Shown here: piece after piece, positions 1-20,157 of the stretch
How the letters are laid out: every line of letters begins with the position of its first letter
Position numbering within the stretch: position 1 is the first letter of the stretch
Assembly (NCBI GenBank): GCA_005281725.1
Contig: SSBO01000003.1
Span: forward strand, 5,580,495 to 5,644,494
Direction: 5' to 3'
Source: Wuchereria bancrofti
Lineage: Eukaryota > Nematoda > Chromadorea > Rhabditida > Onchocercidae
DNA: 64,000 nucleotides
Notes under the pieces: generated by a model
Databases searched by the model: none
Seen by the model: only the letters and a program-made list of their open reading frames with translations
Told to the model about the DNA's origin: nothing
Made by a program: the position numbers and the translations under genes

Positions 1-7245
<7,245 letters not shown>

Positions 7246-9475
7246 GATTTGCGTCGTAAAAGTCTGAAATTTGATAACAATCTTACGCTTAGAGTGAATT
7301 TTACAATGTTTGACCACCTCACACTTCTCAGCTATAAATCAGGGCTGTTCGCTTTTGAAGCTAATCTCAAGTGACGACAGAACTACATATTATAACGTAT
7401 CGTCCGTTCAATCCATTTAAATACAAAAGATGGATGATTTGGATCGCATATATTCGCTATTATCCAGTGATACTTCTTGAGTTTCTTGAAGGCATCAAAT
7501 CATATTTCATGAAAGCAGACAACAAGAAAGTATTCCATCCTCCAAACGAGTCACTTGATTTTGGATCTTAATCATAGGTTACTTACGTTTCTAAGAAGTT
7601 TGCAACATGCAGCATCGATATTTTATCAGCTTGCATAATTTATAATTTTAATTTTTTTTAATTCTATCATTTATTACTAACATTTTTACTAACGTCCCCA
7701 ACATACGTTAACATCAGTTTATTATGCATACGTTAATGCATAATAAACTGATGTTAACTTCGTTCAGGAAATTTTGCTTCTTGAAACTTTCGCATTACGA
7801 TCAGTTCCTCATACTCCGTAAAATAGCTTCCCGTACATATAGGCTCTCTGACCTTTTATCTGTATCCTAATAAAAATAATACTTGACCTTCGTGTGAACA
7901 GTCTTTCTTACGCAAATTCATTTAGAGAATTTGAAACATCTATTTTTCTAGTGTTCAACTGTAGCACAGCATACAATCGAGCATCACTGCTAAGGACAAA
8001 AAAAAAATAATCATCGATTCTTAAGAAGTAGTGAAAGTGGTTTTTCAACCGATTGAATTGCATTTTTCACTCGTTTCCTTCAATCTCTTCATTCTAAGTT
8101 ACACTTAATCAAGTTATTAAAAGGTAAAATCATTCAACAATGTATGAAAATTCGATGAATAAGGAGAAACTAGCTGACTGGAATTTACGCCTTTATAAGA
8201 ATCATGTTAGATCAAAATGAATAGGAAACGAAAAGTGGGATTTCTTTATCACTAACCTTACCTATTTGATTATTTAGAAAAAAGAAAATAGTACTTCCGA
8301 AAAAATTAGTCTAATCAAATCAAAATACCGCTTAATCTGATTCGATTAATGACAGATGAGCACTATCCATGGAGCTCAAAGCTCATGTGAAACAAAACTA
8401 TAAGGGTGCTACTGTGCAAGTGTCCTGTAAACACAAGCCATATAATGTTTAAGTATTACAGCTCCTCAGCCACATAATTCTAGTGGTACTAGAAAGTTTT
8501 TGAAAAACAAATTTTAAGCTTCACAACTTCAAGCATAAATTACAAATTTATTCCCTGATAGCATATCCTGTGAAAAGTTTAGAAAAAACATAAAGTTAAT
8601 CTCATAAGAAAACTTCCCAACCATCAAGTTAAGCTCAACCTCTGCCATATATGGACTCAAAAACTGATGCTGCTGTCCAGTCGAAGCAGAAACAAGAGGA
8701 TCCCATAAAGTTGAAATATACATAGAAGAAACCAACATAAAACAGAAGCTGGTGGTGCCTATAAACGGAAAACTGAATTTGAATGACGACCAATGGATAG
8801 CGAACCCTGTCCCGTCGGCAAATTTAAATAATCCAATCAATAATCGTGACATTTGTCGAGTGAAAATTTAATGAGGTAGGAGCGATGTATCTACCTACCT
8901 CCAGTGAATCCCTCCCATTCCTAAAATTTCATCCTACTCCTCACTGAAGAGCATGGATCACTCAACAACATCCAGCACCTAACGCTAACTGAACAACACA
9001 CGAAACCAATACAGTTCGGAAGAACGACCACGTACAGAGTGCCGTAAGTTGTGCGATAAGTTGAATTATATCACTCGGACACTACCCGCGACTCGCTATG
9101 CAACCACAATGTCCTTCCTGTTAATCTTACCGGCCTACAACTTCCACAAACCCTCCACCCGCGTTCAAGGTTTCACACTATGCACTGGTTGATCCGATTC
9201 AAGTGCATTGTTTCGATTTATGCTAGTCCTTAACAGTGTAATTCCGGAACAATGAAGAATTTTGCAGTATCAGTTTGAGCTACTTCATTCACTAACCTCG
9301 TGATCATTCGGATGCAATTAAAACAATATAGAGTGACAAAAACAGTAATTAAAATATATATTACTACAACGAAACTTATAAATAACAATGAAATGTAACG
9401 AAAGTTCTCCGTCCCACTGCACCTCGCGATAGTCTCAATTCTATCGAAAACAAATCATAATTATGAAATACAATA
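7246..9475. other. Intergenic region between jmjd-2 and TRMT10C
   Basis: Both flanking genes are on the minus strand, so this is the jmjd-2 5' flank and the TRMT10C 3' flank. I find no supported gene. It holds a perfect hairpin (7707-7758) and a GC-richer, C-rich stretch at about 8870-9230 that has no convincing coding frame. A 107-codon minus ORF at 8529-8852 has no recognisable motif and no splice partners. Confidence 0.6.
7707..7758. repeat. Perfect inverted repeat, 23-bp arms with 6-nt spacer
   Basis: The left arm 7707-7729 starts GTTAACATCAG. It is the exact reverse complement of the right arm 7736-7758, which ends CTGATGTTAAC. The spacer 7730-7735 is ACGTTA. It could extrude as a cruciform or fold as a hairpin. 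It has no flanking terminal repeats, so I cannot assign it to a transposon family. Confidence 0.9.
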
Positions 9476-12400
9476 TTATTTGTTATCATTATCTGCTTGC
9501 AAGGCATCGATAATCATTTGAGATATTTGATCCGTCAATTCTTCATTTTTGAGCCTTGCCTGTGTACTCATTGTTCTAGATATATTGTCTTCTTGAGGAA
9601 TGAAATATCGTCTGGAATATCCCAAAGAATATAAAACTAATCAGAATAGGAATCATCAAATTAAGCAGGCAGAGAGTGAGAATGGTGGAAAAATAATTGC
9701 AGCAAAACATGCACTAAAGTTCTGTTTGGGCATCAATTTTTGGAATCCAGAAATTCTTTAGAAGAATCACTTTCTTTCACGGTAATATTTTACTTGAAAA
9801 TAAGCAAAAATAGTCGACAAGTGCTTATCTCGCAATGAAATAAATTTCATTATAACCAGAAGTAGTACCTGGAAATACCATTCAATATAGCTTTATGCCA
9901 GTCTCCGCCAGTTTGATAAGCTTCATGGAGAACTCGTACTACACTCGTAAAAGGAAGGAAATGAAAGTTGTAAAGTCTGTAAAATTTTTAGAACTTATAA
10001 GTCTTGTTTACAGTCAAGCGAATATAAATAAATACAAAATACCCAATAAATTCGAGACAAAAACAAATATTTTCTCCCATTGCTTTAGGGGTCGCACTAA
10101 TTCACAAATCTTATGTAGATTTGCAAGTCTAATATAGTCTATCATTTCTCAAAATGCTTTGAAAAAAAAATGGGTTAAAAACTTTGAGTTAATTAAAACA
10201 TACTTAAAGTGCTCGTTAAATGGTATACGCGCTGTACGACAACCGCGCTTTCGAGCAGCGCCAAGAGGCAACCGATTATCACGGCCTAAACATATCACAT
10301 AAACTTCATCATTTAGTGGAGCTTGTATTACTTGTTGAGACCACCTGAAAATTATTCGCCATTGTAATGCATGCAAAAACATTGTTGTTGTCTATTATTT
10401 TCTGTTGTTTTAAAATCTCTATCTCTTGAGTCCAGAAAAAATAAACAACAATGAAAAGATGATATAAGCTGTATACTTCGCAACATAAATGATGTTTTCT
10501 TTGTTGTATAGACCAATTACATCTTCGTTTGTATACAGTGGCATAATTGTCTGATGAGAATACTGAGTTTTGAGAAATCTAAAAAATTTCCTATCCTTTA
10601 AATTTAGAAATTCCATTTCGGTCTCTCTATAGCGCAAAAATTTACTTCGTGACAGCCTCACAGTTCGGATTGTTTTCATCGTAGTTGACAATAGACAAAT
10701 CAAATGGTTCTCGCCGTCGAAGATTTTCCTGATATCATTAAAAGATACACTTAAAAAATACCAAGTTTTTCATATTTATTGTCAAAATTATCTAAAACTG
10801 AAACCTCTCTTTTTCCTTGAAACTGCACTACTTCGAAAAAAATTACATATTCAGAAAGTTTTACTACTAAAGTGTTTTGAAAATTTACTTGTATAATGTA
10901 TTCCAGTTGCGTAGCAAGACGAGACGAAAAGTCATCGAATTTTTTAGCAATAAACTGGCAGTCCAAGACGATTCGTGGTTTTTCGTTCAGCCGTAAAGTC
11001 CTCCACATCGCAGCTCCTTCGACATGCTTAATTCCTGTACTGACATACTATCAGTTATCAACAGTGACTTTCTTGATTAATGAGATTAGAAGTAGATTTC
11101 GACCAGAGCCTGACCAGTTAACTGCTACGTTCTTTTTGGTGAAAACTACGCATAATATCACAATGTAGAATCTTCTTAATACCAACCACACTGTACGGAG
11201 GACATTTCAGAACATTAGAAGTCACCCTCCCCTCCCCTCCCCCCCCAAAAGAAAAAAAAAACTTTCACTAGCAATTTCCTAGGAACCAAGAGTATTATGA
11301 AGATAATGTAACCATTCACTACGTCAGAAACTTCTTCATATCTGTCAAATAGGCAAGAACCATAAAATCTATTGCGAAATTAAATTCCAACTTACTTCTT
11401 GCATTGCGTTCCAGATTAGAAGTTACCAATTCATACATCAGTGGACCATAGCCCATCGCACCAGCATCAAACTTTGCACGCTATAATCAGAAACAGTTCA
11501 ATACTTCGATAAAAAGAACTGAGAACAATCTTCAGAAATAATCTTAATGCAATAAAATTGGAAACGAAACTCAAAAAGGGTTTGGTGAACGATTATTACT
11601 GGTCAATCAATTGTTTTTCTAAAGCAGCAACTAAGTTTCCGTATTAATCCCTCCTTGTCTCTCATAATAATGGAGGGCTCAATTAAAAAAATTCTTATAA
11701 CTATTTTTTTCTTGCTTTTCATTTTTAAAATAAGTTCCACTTCCATTATATAAATTTCTTCTCTTGCTTTCCGCCTCATTTTTGCACCTCCTACATGATT
11801 CCTATTCATATGCAGTTTTCATCATCTCATTTTCTATTCTTCTTTATCCTCCACTTCTTGTGCAAATTTCTCTCTGCAGAACAGTAGCCTATACTAGTCT
11901 AACCAATCCTACTATCCCAGTACTTGTAAATTTCAGTACAAAATACCTGGAAATCCAGTAGTGTACTTCGAGATTTCAAGATCGCCTTCTTTTTAGCTTC
12001 ACGCATTTCATCGCGAAAGACGTGTTTTGCGTATGCTCGCAAATAGGCTACTCGATCTTCCGTTTTCTTTATTGTCATTAACTTCTGCCACTGTTTATCT
12101 CGCAGAATAGATGGTGGATGTGGCATCATCCATTCCATTATCTAACATGAAATTTGAGTAGACTGGTCTTTTCACTTCTTCAATAAAAATTTGTGAAGAG
12201 AAAAATAGAAACCAGAAAAAAAAATTAGTCCAAAGACGAAATTACTTCAACTTCTGCCACAATTTCATCAAGAAACTGACGAGAGTTTGAGTCTAGTGAT
12301 GATAAAAACTCTGGTGATGGCCTCAGTTTTGCTTTTCCTTCATCTTTCAGCACATCATTACCGGCTGTTTCAGTAGAAAATGTTCTGCTAGAGCGAACAT

Positions 12401-12648
12401 AAGTCGAACAGGATGGACGGGAAATAATAAACGTTGCAAAGCTGTAAAAAAGTAGATATATTGAGAATAAAACAACATGTACATGCTAGTTTAACTACTT
12501 GAGGTGATCGAGAGTTTGAAATTATTAAAGCATCACACATCTTAATGAAAAAATACACTCTCATATCGAGTGCTTAGTATCGACATTTGTAATAACGTGA
12601 ATAATGTTACCGCTGGATAAATCCCAAATGCAAAATTTGACTTTTCAT
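9476..12648 (-). CDS. TRMT10C: TRM10-type tRNA (guanine-N1) methyltransferase, mitochondrial RNase P subunit MRPP1/TRMT10C-like
   Basis: SPOUT-class tRNA methyltransferase of the TRM10 family. The basic presequence-like N-terminus (MKSQILHLGFIQRFATFIIS) points to the mitochondrial paralogue TRMT10C, which methylates position 9 of mitochondrial tRNAs and supports protein-only RNase P. Nine exons with consistent phases: 12648-12611, 12441-12246, 12141-11947, 11480-11396, 11034-10889, 10728-10646, 10344-10204, 9976-9869, 9611-9476; 375 residues. Family motifs are PRIVLDCQFIAKKF (start of the SPOUT domain), REPFDLSIVNYD, DEVYVICLGRDNRLPLG, GCRTARIPF and VVRVLHEAYQTGGDWHKA, in the usual order. The start was chosen because the first exon is in phase with exon 2 only in this frame. 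An acceptor at 12688-12686 lies 38 nt upstream of the ATG and suits an SL site. TRMT10C versus TRMT10A/B is inferred from the presequence and the long N-terminal region. Confidence 0.9.
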
Positions 12649-14498
12649 CCCAAACAAGAGGGTCAGACCGAAAAATTGTCCATTCCTGAAAAAAGAAACT
12701 GATTCATCTAGACTTCCGATATCGAAAGTACCCGCGAACTTACTACGACACAGTAGACTCTAGCAGCACAATATCGCCATATATCCTACATATTTCTACT
12801 CTAGCTGTCATTCGCTAGAACCCTCAGTGCCAGCAGCATGCTTCCTTGCAAATTCTAGCAATCCCTACCGTATCTCGGGTTCATATACTATTTTCATCTC
12901 CATTCCCACAGTCACTTATCCTGATTAAGACACTATTTTCGTGCCAACTTGACAAACCGAATTGTGAGCAGTGATGAATGAAAGATTCCTGAGGCCGATC
13001 TGTGTATCCTTTAAGGGAAGTTGTATTTCTCATATTGTTGGTGATGTTTGACCTGAATGCTATCTTTGTAACAATAGTGCAGTACCTGAGAGGATCAACG
13101 GATGGCTAATATAAGTCGTTTTATGGTTTCATATGAAAGGCAAAAGATCATCTCCTTCTTGTTCCATCACTTTTGGAAACTTGTGCCCTTCACTAGACAG
13201 TAACCGTAAAACAAAAGCATTCCGTTTTACAGTTCATAACTTTTCTCTTTCTCTTTTAGGCCTTTAATTTTTTTATGTGAGAACCTATCTTCCGAGTGAC
13301 AAAATTGCATCAACTGTGGTCAGCAGCATTTTATAGGTTAAATTGATTATGAATTCCAATTTTACTCGAATAGAGAAATTGGAAATCTTCAGAACGATCT
13401 TCATTTCATGTGAAGTTCAAGTTCTCATTTTCAGGAGAACTGAGAAGAGATAGATTTTAAGCCACTTCCAGAAACTTCGATATCATTGGCTGCCATCTAT
13501 TAGGTTCATTCGCACAAACTTATAATCCGAAATATCTTTTCTCATTTAAAAGTTAATGCATTTGTAAAAAAACTGTAGTGTAACTATTGAAATTGATTTT
13601 GCTTCATTCTTCTGGCGTCGATTTCTATAATCACAAGTATATTTTACATTGACTTATACAAGTTTATAAATATGGAATAATTTTCAATAGTCTAAATTTT
13701 ATGTTAACAGGGTTATTTCAAAAATTCCGAAAGATTTTTATTCAATAGTTAAGGATTAAAGAATTTCAACATTATCCCTGCCAACACTTTGCTGAAATTG
13801 TTTCAAACACTTTACTGCAGAAAGGAAAGAAAATGCGGTAAGTCGGATGAAAGACCAATTGTTGGAGATTCGAAGGTGAAATGGTTGGAATTTTAAGACT
13901 GTTTTGAGACGCCAGATTGATTAATGGAAAAGATATTTCGGTTTCTTTTTCGGTCTAAATTCAACAATACATTAAGTAATGTGCTTAATGAGAAATTTGA
14001 AGCTTACTGCTTCTTGAACGCGATTCTGACTTTTGATTTTTGGCAGAAATTTGACCTGATCAATATCAATCTTTAAATTTCTCATTAATTGCAAAACTCA
14101 GTTGAGAAATCTTAAATTAGCAAAAAGTAAGCTGCAATAAATATTCTGCGTCCACAAGCATACTCTGGAGCACGGTAAAATTCATAGTCGTATTGAAATT
14201 CAACATTATTTTCAAATGCAGAAGTTGGAAGTTCTGTGTTTGTGAGATGTGTTACAGGTGCTTCCCCAATAACAGGAGTCATTGAAATTTGCTAATACCA
14301 TACACCTTAATACACCACCCTGCTCTACTGTTGTGTGGCGCTTGCTAAGCTTTGCTTCTTCAGAAATGAATGGTGTGATGTCTCTTCCCTTTTCTCTAAT
14401 CAGTGATTATAATCCTGTTAATACGTACATATATAGTGATATATCAATGGCATTTGTACTCTTTTAGATTTAACGGTAGATTTCTTGAGGGATTACTT
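12649..14498. other. Divergent intergenic region (TRMT10C / EBP2 promoters)
   Basis: About 1.85 kb separates two divergently transcribed genes, so both promoters should lie here. A GC-richer stretch at about 12720-12960 lies next to the TRMT10C start. I see no supported gene. The EBP2-side acceptor ends at 14467. Confidence 0.5.
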
Positions 14499-16445
14499 AT
14501 GTTAAATGCTAAGAGAGGAGAAATGAGTACCACAGATGACGATGTAAATGCTAGGATCTTACCGGCTATTGAAAGTGAAGAAGAGAGCAGCGATTCCGAT
14601 AGAGAGGTAATTATTTCATCGATGTAATTCTTGGGAGGAATATTAACGAGGAGTTTTTAGGATGATAAGGCTTACTTCAGTTTTTGTAAAGTTTTTTCTT
14701 CCTTTAAATAAGTTGCCAGTCTTTCATATCCAACAATATTCATTGCTCTTTAATTTAAGAAATTTTCGAAATAAGATGATTTGGAGCAGCAATTAGTTCG
14801 AGAGTATTCTGTTATTTTTGCAATACGATTTTTTAATTACAGTTACAAATTGCATTCGATGAAGGTTTGCTGAAGACTGATAAGCTGAATTATATTGTGG
14901 AAAAGAAGAGACCGATCATAAATAAAAAAGTATGATGTTCGACTCATTAAGTAAGCTGGATCGGGCTATTAATGATGAATTCTTTTATATCATCCACTTG
15001 AATTTGTTGTTTTAATGTGTTTTGATGGTAGGAAATCATGGTTTCACATTGTATCATAGTAGTTTTTGTATAGTAGTTTTTCTATTTGAAGGCTGAATTG
15101 GAAGATAAAGTTAAAAAATTGGCGATGAATTTGACATGGTTAGAAACGCTAGACGTGCAAGTAAATAATGACCATCTCAATGAGAAAGTACTCAGTGACG
15201 ATTTCGAGCGTGAGATAATTTTGTAAGTTATTTTGTATCTTTTCTGCGTTTTGCAATAAGTAATTCATTTTAGGTACTGGATGTTTCTGAATTGTAATGT
15301 GCAAGTTTGTAATAACGCAGATAACTTGTTATAGTTACAAACAGGCTGAAAAAGCAGCACAAATAGCGGTATCGCGACTGCGGGGAATGGGTGTGAGAGT
15401 TTTTCGACCAACAGATTATTATGCCGAAATGGTAAAAAGTGACCAACATATGCAGAAGGCAAGTTTATTTTTTTGCCTTGAATTCTGATTTTTTTTTCTT
15501 TTAATTAATGAAGTTCTGTTTACCGAAGAACATTTGGTAGAGTTAACAGTTCTTACTGTTTTCTCTATTTCATTATTCATACATATACGCTATTATGAGT
15601 TATGTTTTCATTGTAGATAAGGCAACGTATGGCAGAAATTGAAGAAAGTAAACAAAAACTGGAAGCAATTCGTAGAATTCGTGAGGAAAAAAAGTTTGCA
15701 GCTAAAGTGCAAAAGAAGGCTGGTTTCATTAGTTTTTTCGTAATTAGAATTGTAGATGGGCTCATAATTTAGTCATATTTTTTCCTGCTTTACAATAAAG
15801 TTCGCTGTATTTTACTTATTAATTCAGGTAATAGAAAGAAAACAGAGTGAAAAAAAGATTTTGGCAGAAGCAGTGAAGAAACATCGAAAGGGCGTGAAGT
15901 CGCATCTGGATGCCATGCTAAGTAATGCAAAGAGAATACAGGATACTGAGGTTTTTTCATTTCTACTGTCGAGTTTTTGCAGTAATGTTTGGATTTCCAT
16001 AAAATCAGGTCACCATTTGAGTTATGGCTTATATCAGGTAGTTTTCAAAGTTTTTATTTCTCATTGCAGGAAAAAAAGTGGTTTTCAGGTTGGAATAAAG
16101 AGGTCAGAGAAAGGAAGAATGCGTGAAAAGAATAAGAGATTTCGTCGAGTGGCCCGTGATAAAAAGTTCGGCTTCGGCGGACAAAAGAAGAGGTCTAAGA
16201 AAAATGATAAAAATAGGTAGTAAATTCTTTAAAACATTTTTGACCTTTTTATGTTTTATGTTTCAATGAAATCATAAATGAGTGAAAAAAAAAAATGTAA
16301 AAATGAAGTATTTACAAATTTCTGCATGATTTTTTTTTTTAGTTTTGAAGAAATTGCAACACCTGGAAGTCTAGCTCGTAAGCTCAAAGGACATCATTTT
16401 GGCGCACATGTGTTGAAAAGTGGTGCAAAGCCGAAAAAAAAATGA
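14499..16445 (+). CDS. EBNA1BP2: rRNA-processing protein EBP2 (EBNA1-binding protein 2 homologue)
   Basis: Nucleolar factor for 27S pre-rRNA processing and 60S subunit assembly (established for the EBP2 family). Eight exons: 14499-14606, 14843-14929, 15092-15222, 15335-15458, 15617-15718, 15828-15950, 16089-16216, 16343-16445; 301 residues, close to the family length. Visible motifs are an acidic N-terminus (SEEESSDSD), LQIAFDEGLLK, the family signature FRPTDYYAEMVKSDQHMQK, a basic coiled-coil stretch, KKHRKGVKSHLDAM, and the Lys/Arg-rich tail with DKKFGFGGQKKRSKK. An in-frame ATG 24 nt downstream (14523) is an alternative start. A TTTTAG acceptor ends at 14467, a possible SL site. Introns 4 and 5 appear to start with GC (15459, 15719). 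For intron 5 a GT donor 21 nt downstream (15740) is also in frame, but it would insert seven residues into a gap-free alignment. A poly(A) signal AATAAA lies at 16630. Confidence 0.93.
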
Positions 16446-18660
16446 TCTTCATGTCTTTGTATTTTGTCTAACACTAAAAAAAAAGATGCAACGTGTGTCG
16501 TTTAATTGACTTTAAACACAAACAAAACTATAGGAATTTCTTGTAGAATCATAATTTTGTTAAATGTTTTACAGTGGCTTTTTCTACTTATCCTTTCTCG
16601 TAGTTTTTCGAATTTTTTAATGGATTCTGAATAAAATTATTGCTTCTAAACAGTTTTGATGATAGTTTGTTAAGATTGGGATTACTTGTACTTTTTGCTT
16701 TTGTTTTTATCAGTGGATAAACATTCTGTTAATCGTTTCTTTTTTGTTTGCGAGGTATAAACGCCTGAGATAGATATTATTTGGAAAAATTCTTGGTTTA
16801 AAGGGACAAAACGATTACTAAAACTTTTCTTAATACTGTGGTAGTTTACGACTTGGGACAAAGTAGGACCTTACGTGGTGTATTGCTTGAGTCTAATATC
16901 AAATTTGAAAGCTTAATTTTTCTGCCGACTAGTTGTTCATTCATTCCCGAGGCATTAAACATTTATAAAACTTATTTAACTGTTTAAACGTTGATCTGAC
17001 GTTGATCCGATATTCGGTCGCAATTACAGGATAGCATTAAAATGGATGTAGTCTCCACTGTTTGGTGATGGTTTTATTGAATTTCTTGTGGGGGTGTGTT
17101 ATATTTATGGTTCTTTTTTCCGTATGCTGAAACGACGGATACTAGTGGAGGGTCGTACTGGGTAAGTTTGGCGGATGTTTTTTCTTTTTGCAAAAGAATA
17201 AGAAGTAATCATTTCTGCATAACTGTTTCAAATGTTGTGCTATGACATAGAGACGAAAGTTAGTGGAGGTTAAGGTACGTACAAAAAATTTTATATCAAT
17301 GCCTTCAAACATGTGTAAACAAATTCATGGTCGTTTGCTGGAAAATAAATATCGTTGGTGAAGGTTATTGACCACGAGCAACGTAGCTAGAAGTGACACA
17401 TTTAGTAGTGAGGTTTTTGCTTACTTTTGAAGGTTCCCATTTAGAAATGGCTGGTCTCTAATTATTGTTTTTGAAATATGTGCATTTTTGCATATACAAA
17501 CTCAACTGCTTGTTTTACCGCCTTAGATTGTTTTGAGATTTGATTTGTCATGTTCATTAAATTGCAAAGCTCTGCAGAAAAGCTGATCTTGTCCGTTTCG
17601 TTGGGCAACTGTTTTGCTTCTGGTATATTTTTGTCATCATGTTTCCTTGGCCTCTTGCCACATATTCGGAAACATGAAGAACATATTCGGAATATGTGAA
17701 TCTCAACAGCTGGTCATACCGATCCATCTTCATATATGTTTTTAAATTCGGAATTGGTTGTCTTAATGGGCTTCTAATACTTTTCCTTGAAGAGGTAGGT
17801 TCAATTTTTGCAGTATTATTCCTGTATCTTTTGATATGCTTAATAAAAGTGTTCATTTTTGTATACTCACAAGACATCTGTATTTACTGAGAATAAGTAA
17901 CTAGTCAGTACCGTCAGTAAATGAGTATTTTTGTACCTCTAACTTATGCTATTTTTGTTTGTAGTCGAAGAAGTAGCCCTCATTGAATGAAATTACATTC
18001 ATGTTAAATAACTTGGCAGTTAATGGTAGTCAGCGATAATTCTAATGTAAATGAGAGTGTTAATAAATGCTTGCATTTCTCAGTAATATTGGTTGTGCTA
18101 TATTATAAAATCGTCAGTTTAGATAGTTCACGTATTTCACAAATCTGACACTAGCGGAATGTGGGATCAAATGAAACGCATATTAGCAAATAGTTGATCT
18201 TCTGAAAATATGTTAAACAACACTGCGTCTTTTATGTGCAATGACAGTTTGATGACTTTAATAAGGTGGAATGAGGATACTGAGTTGTTTGTCACAAATA
18301 ATCCTAGCACCGAAGATTTTACTGTTCAAACGGATAATCCTGCGGTAGTTGGATTTCGGCAGTTCAGTAATGAGGTTCACTTTTCTCTCATGACACATTA
18401 TGAGCAAATAAAGTTTGTGGTGATACGCTGAGATAGAAGCCATGAGAGATAGTGCATCTTTTGCAGGCAGTTGCAATCCTGCACCTTTCAGATCTTTTTT
18501 TTTTTCCAAAATTACGTGAGCTTTTAATAATTTTGTAAGGAAACTATCACAATGTTTTGTATGCTGGCTGTAGTAATAATATGTATAGGTTCAAGAAAAA
18601 CTATTGATTGATTCTGCAGAATAAGTCTGCTCTGTCAAGTTCTAATGAAAGACATTTTAG
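16446..18660. other. EBP2 3' flank and stretch upstream of the ZIP exons
   Basis: About 2.2 kb without a supported gene. I searched it for the expected first three membrane segments of the downstream ZIP transporter and found no convincing exon. Hydrophobic ORFs near 17050-17150 and 17740-17890 lack family motifs. Any missing 5' ZIP exons should be here. Confidence 0.4.
16630..16635 (+). other. Candidate poly(A) signal AATAAA for EBP2
   Basis: It is the first canonical AATAAA I noticed on the coding strand after the EBP2 stop codon, about 185 nt downstream. The distance is long but possible for a 3' UTR. Confidence 0.4.
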
Positions 18661-20157
18661 GTCGTCCAAGGACATAAGCACGACACATATTCCCATTTTG
18701 ATCTTCTTTTATCGGACATGTCGCTGAGTGCATTTGTTTTGTTATTCGGTCTTTTAACACACTCAGTACTTGAAGGTATCGCTTTGGGATCATCGGTAAA
18801 TTATTTTTATTACCTTTTGTTCCAGTTATCTACGTAGGTTTTTTGTCATACTAACAATTATTATTCATCTTTCTATAATTTTATTTTTCAAATTTAACGT
18901 CATGCTTTTCACCTATTCTCATTTTGTAAAGAGACTCACATTTCTGCAGTTGCCTCAAGTCTTTTCGTGAATCTGTAGCCGTCTGGCATTGTGCACAATA
19001 TAATAATTTTTAGTTATATTCTTATCAGTAGAGTTGTTTTTTTTCTCTCCGGATTTTGATTAGTTTTCCCTGAATCAAAAATATGTTGGTAAAAATGTTT
19101 GAATTGCTACTTAAATATTTAAGTTCAATTTTTTTTGTCATAATTACGACTTAAATATGTGTAAGTTATCACTTAAATATATATTTAAATTCTTTTTTTT
19201 GTTGTATGTAACATAGTTTTAAATGTAAATGGTGTAATGCTTTGAATTACTTATTAATTACTACAAAATTTAGTTTCAGAACTTATTTGCAGCTATTTTC
19301 AACCGTTCTACAGTCTTTTAATCGCCGTTATGATCCATGAAGTACTATGTTCATTTGCGTTAGGTATTAGCTGAGCGCAACAAAAGACTACTCCAGAAAG
19401 AGCATTCATATCATCAATGATACTTGCAAGTAGCATCCCGGTGGGAATGTCATCATCTATTCTAGTAAGTTTCACATTCAAAGAATTGAATTATTCAGAT
19501 TTGCCAAAATAAATGTCCTTTGTCTTTTTTTTGTCAGGTGAATGGCATGAAGGGGACTTTTTTAATTTCAAAGCTTAAAGATTTAGAGCCACAGGACAAA
19601 TTCGGAGTAAATTATAATGGTAATATAAGAAATCATGAAAACGAAGATTTGCAAAAACTATCAAGACTAATCTTTAATTAGGGGAAGATGTCTGATAAGT
19701 TTGAAGTGATGCAACTGTATACATCACAACTGTAGACAAATACATCACTATATGAATCATCACTGTATGCTATCTAAAAAAGGTATTATACCAGCTTTTC
19801 GTATCTCTGTCTGTATTCGATCACTTAAAAAGAAAAAAAAAAAAGAAAAATTACTGTTTTCAGATAAATTCCATGGAAACGTTCACTGCACTGCTGATTC
19901 GATTTTTGTTAGAAGGATTCGGAGCTGGAACATTCATTTATGTTGCATGTGTGGAAATATTAAGTTCCGAAATGAGTGTTCATAATCATGGTACCAGACA
20001 AGGCCTATTTAAAGCATTGACTGTAATTATTGGTGTATTTACATTCTTCTTTGTTAACATTATATTCGGACAACGTTTGCATTCTTCACGTTCGTTATCT
20101 CAGCATACTTTAATCGAAATGAATTCGGTGATGCCTTCTTTGGAAACTGCCCATTGA
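18661..20157 (+). pseudogene. SLC39/ZIP metal transporter, C-terminal part only, with an in-frame TGA
   Basis: Zinc/iron-type ZIP permease fragment. Three exon-like blocks are visible: 18661-18795 (or to 18833), 19293-19464 and 19864-20157. Block 1 carries TM4 with the metal site HSVLEG. Block 2 carries TM5 with IAVMIHEVLCSFALG, then AQQKTTPERAF and ILASSIPVGM. Block 3 carries LLEGFGAGTFIYVACVEIL and the last membrane segment, ending at TGA 20155. The segments match the ZIP family from TM4 to the C-terminus. Three problems appear. No TM1-TM3 exons were found. Codon 19372-19374 between TM5 and the conserved AQQKTTPERAF is TGA in an otherwise open frame. The obvious donor at 18796 does not match the phase of block 2, although a donor at 18834 would. 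A 33-nt intron (19364-19396) could remove the TGA but would delete conserved residues. A probable pseudogene; an assembly error or a live gene with odd splicing is possible. Confidence 0.6.

Noticed and set aside
8529..8852. 107-codon minus-strand ORF downstream of TRMT10C
   Set aside because: No motif, no splice partner, and hydrophobic composition typical of chance frames in AT-rich DNA.
13730..14130. Possible degenerate transposase remnant
   Set aside because: Some words recall mariner-type elements, but no frame gives a recognisable catalytic motif and no terminal repeats are visible.
17557..17890. Overlapping 106-codon minus and 64-codon plus ORFs between EBP2 and ZIP
   Set aside because: Neither has a known motif. 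The hydrophobic plus frame does not match ZIP TM1-TM3, so I did not use it as a missing exon.
19549..19680. Open frame after a TTGTCAG acceptor between ZIP exons (VNGMKGTFLISKLK)
   Set aside because: Joining the TM5 exon directly to 19864 gives a continuous ZIP alignment in phase. This stretch would insert unrelated sequence.
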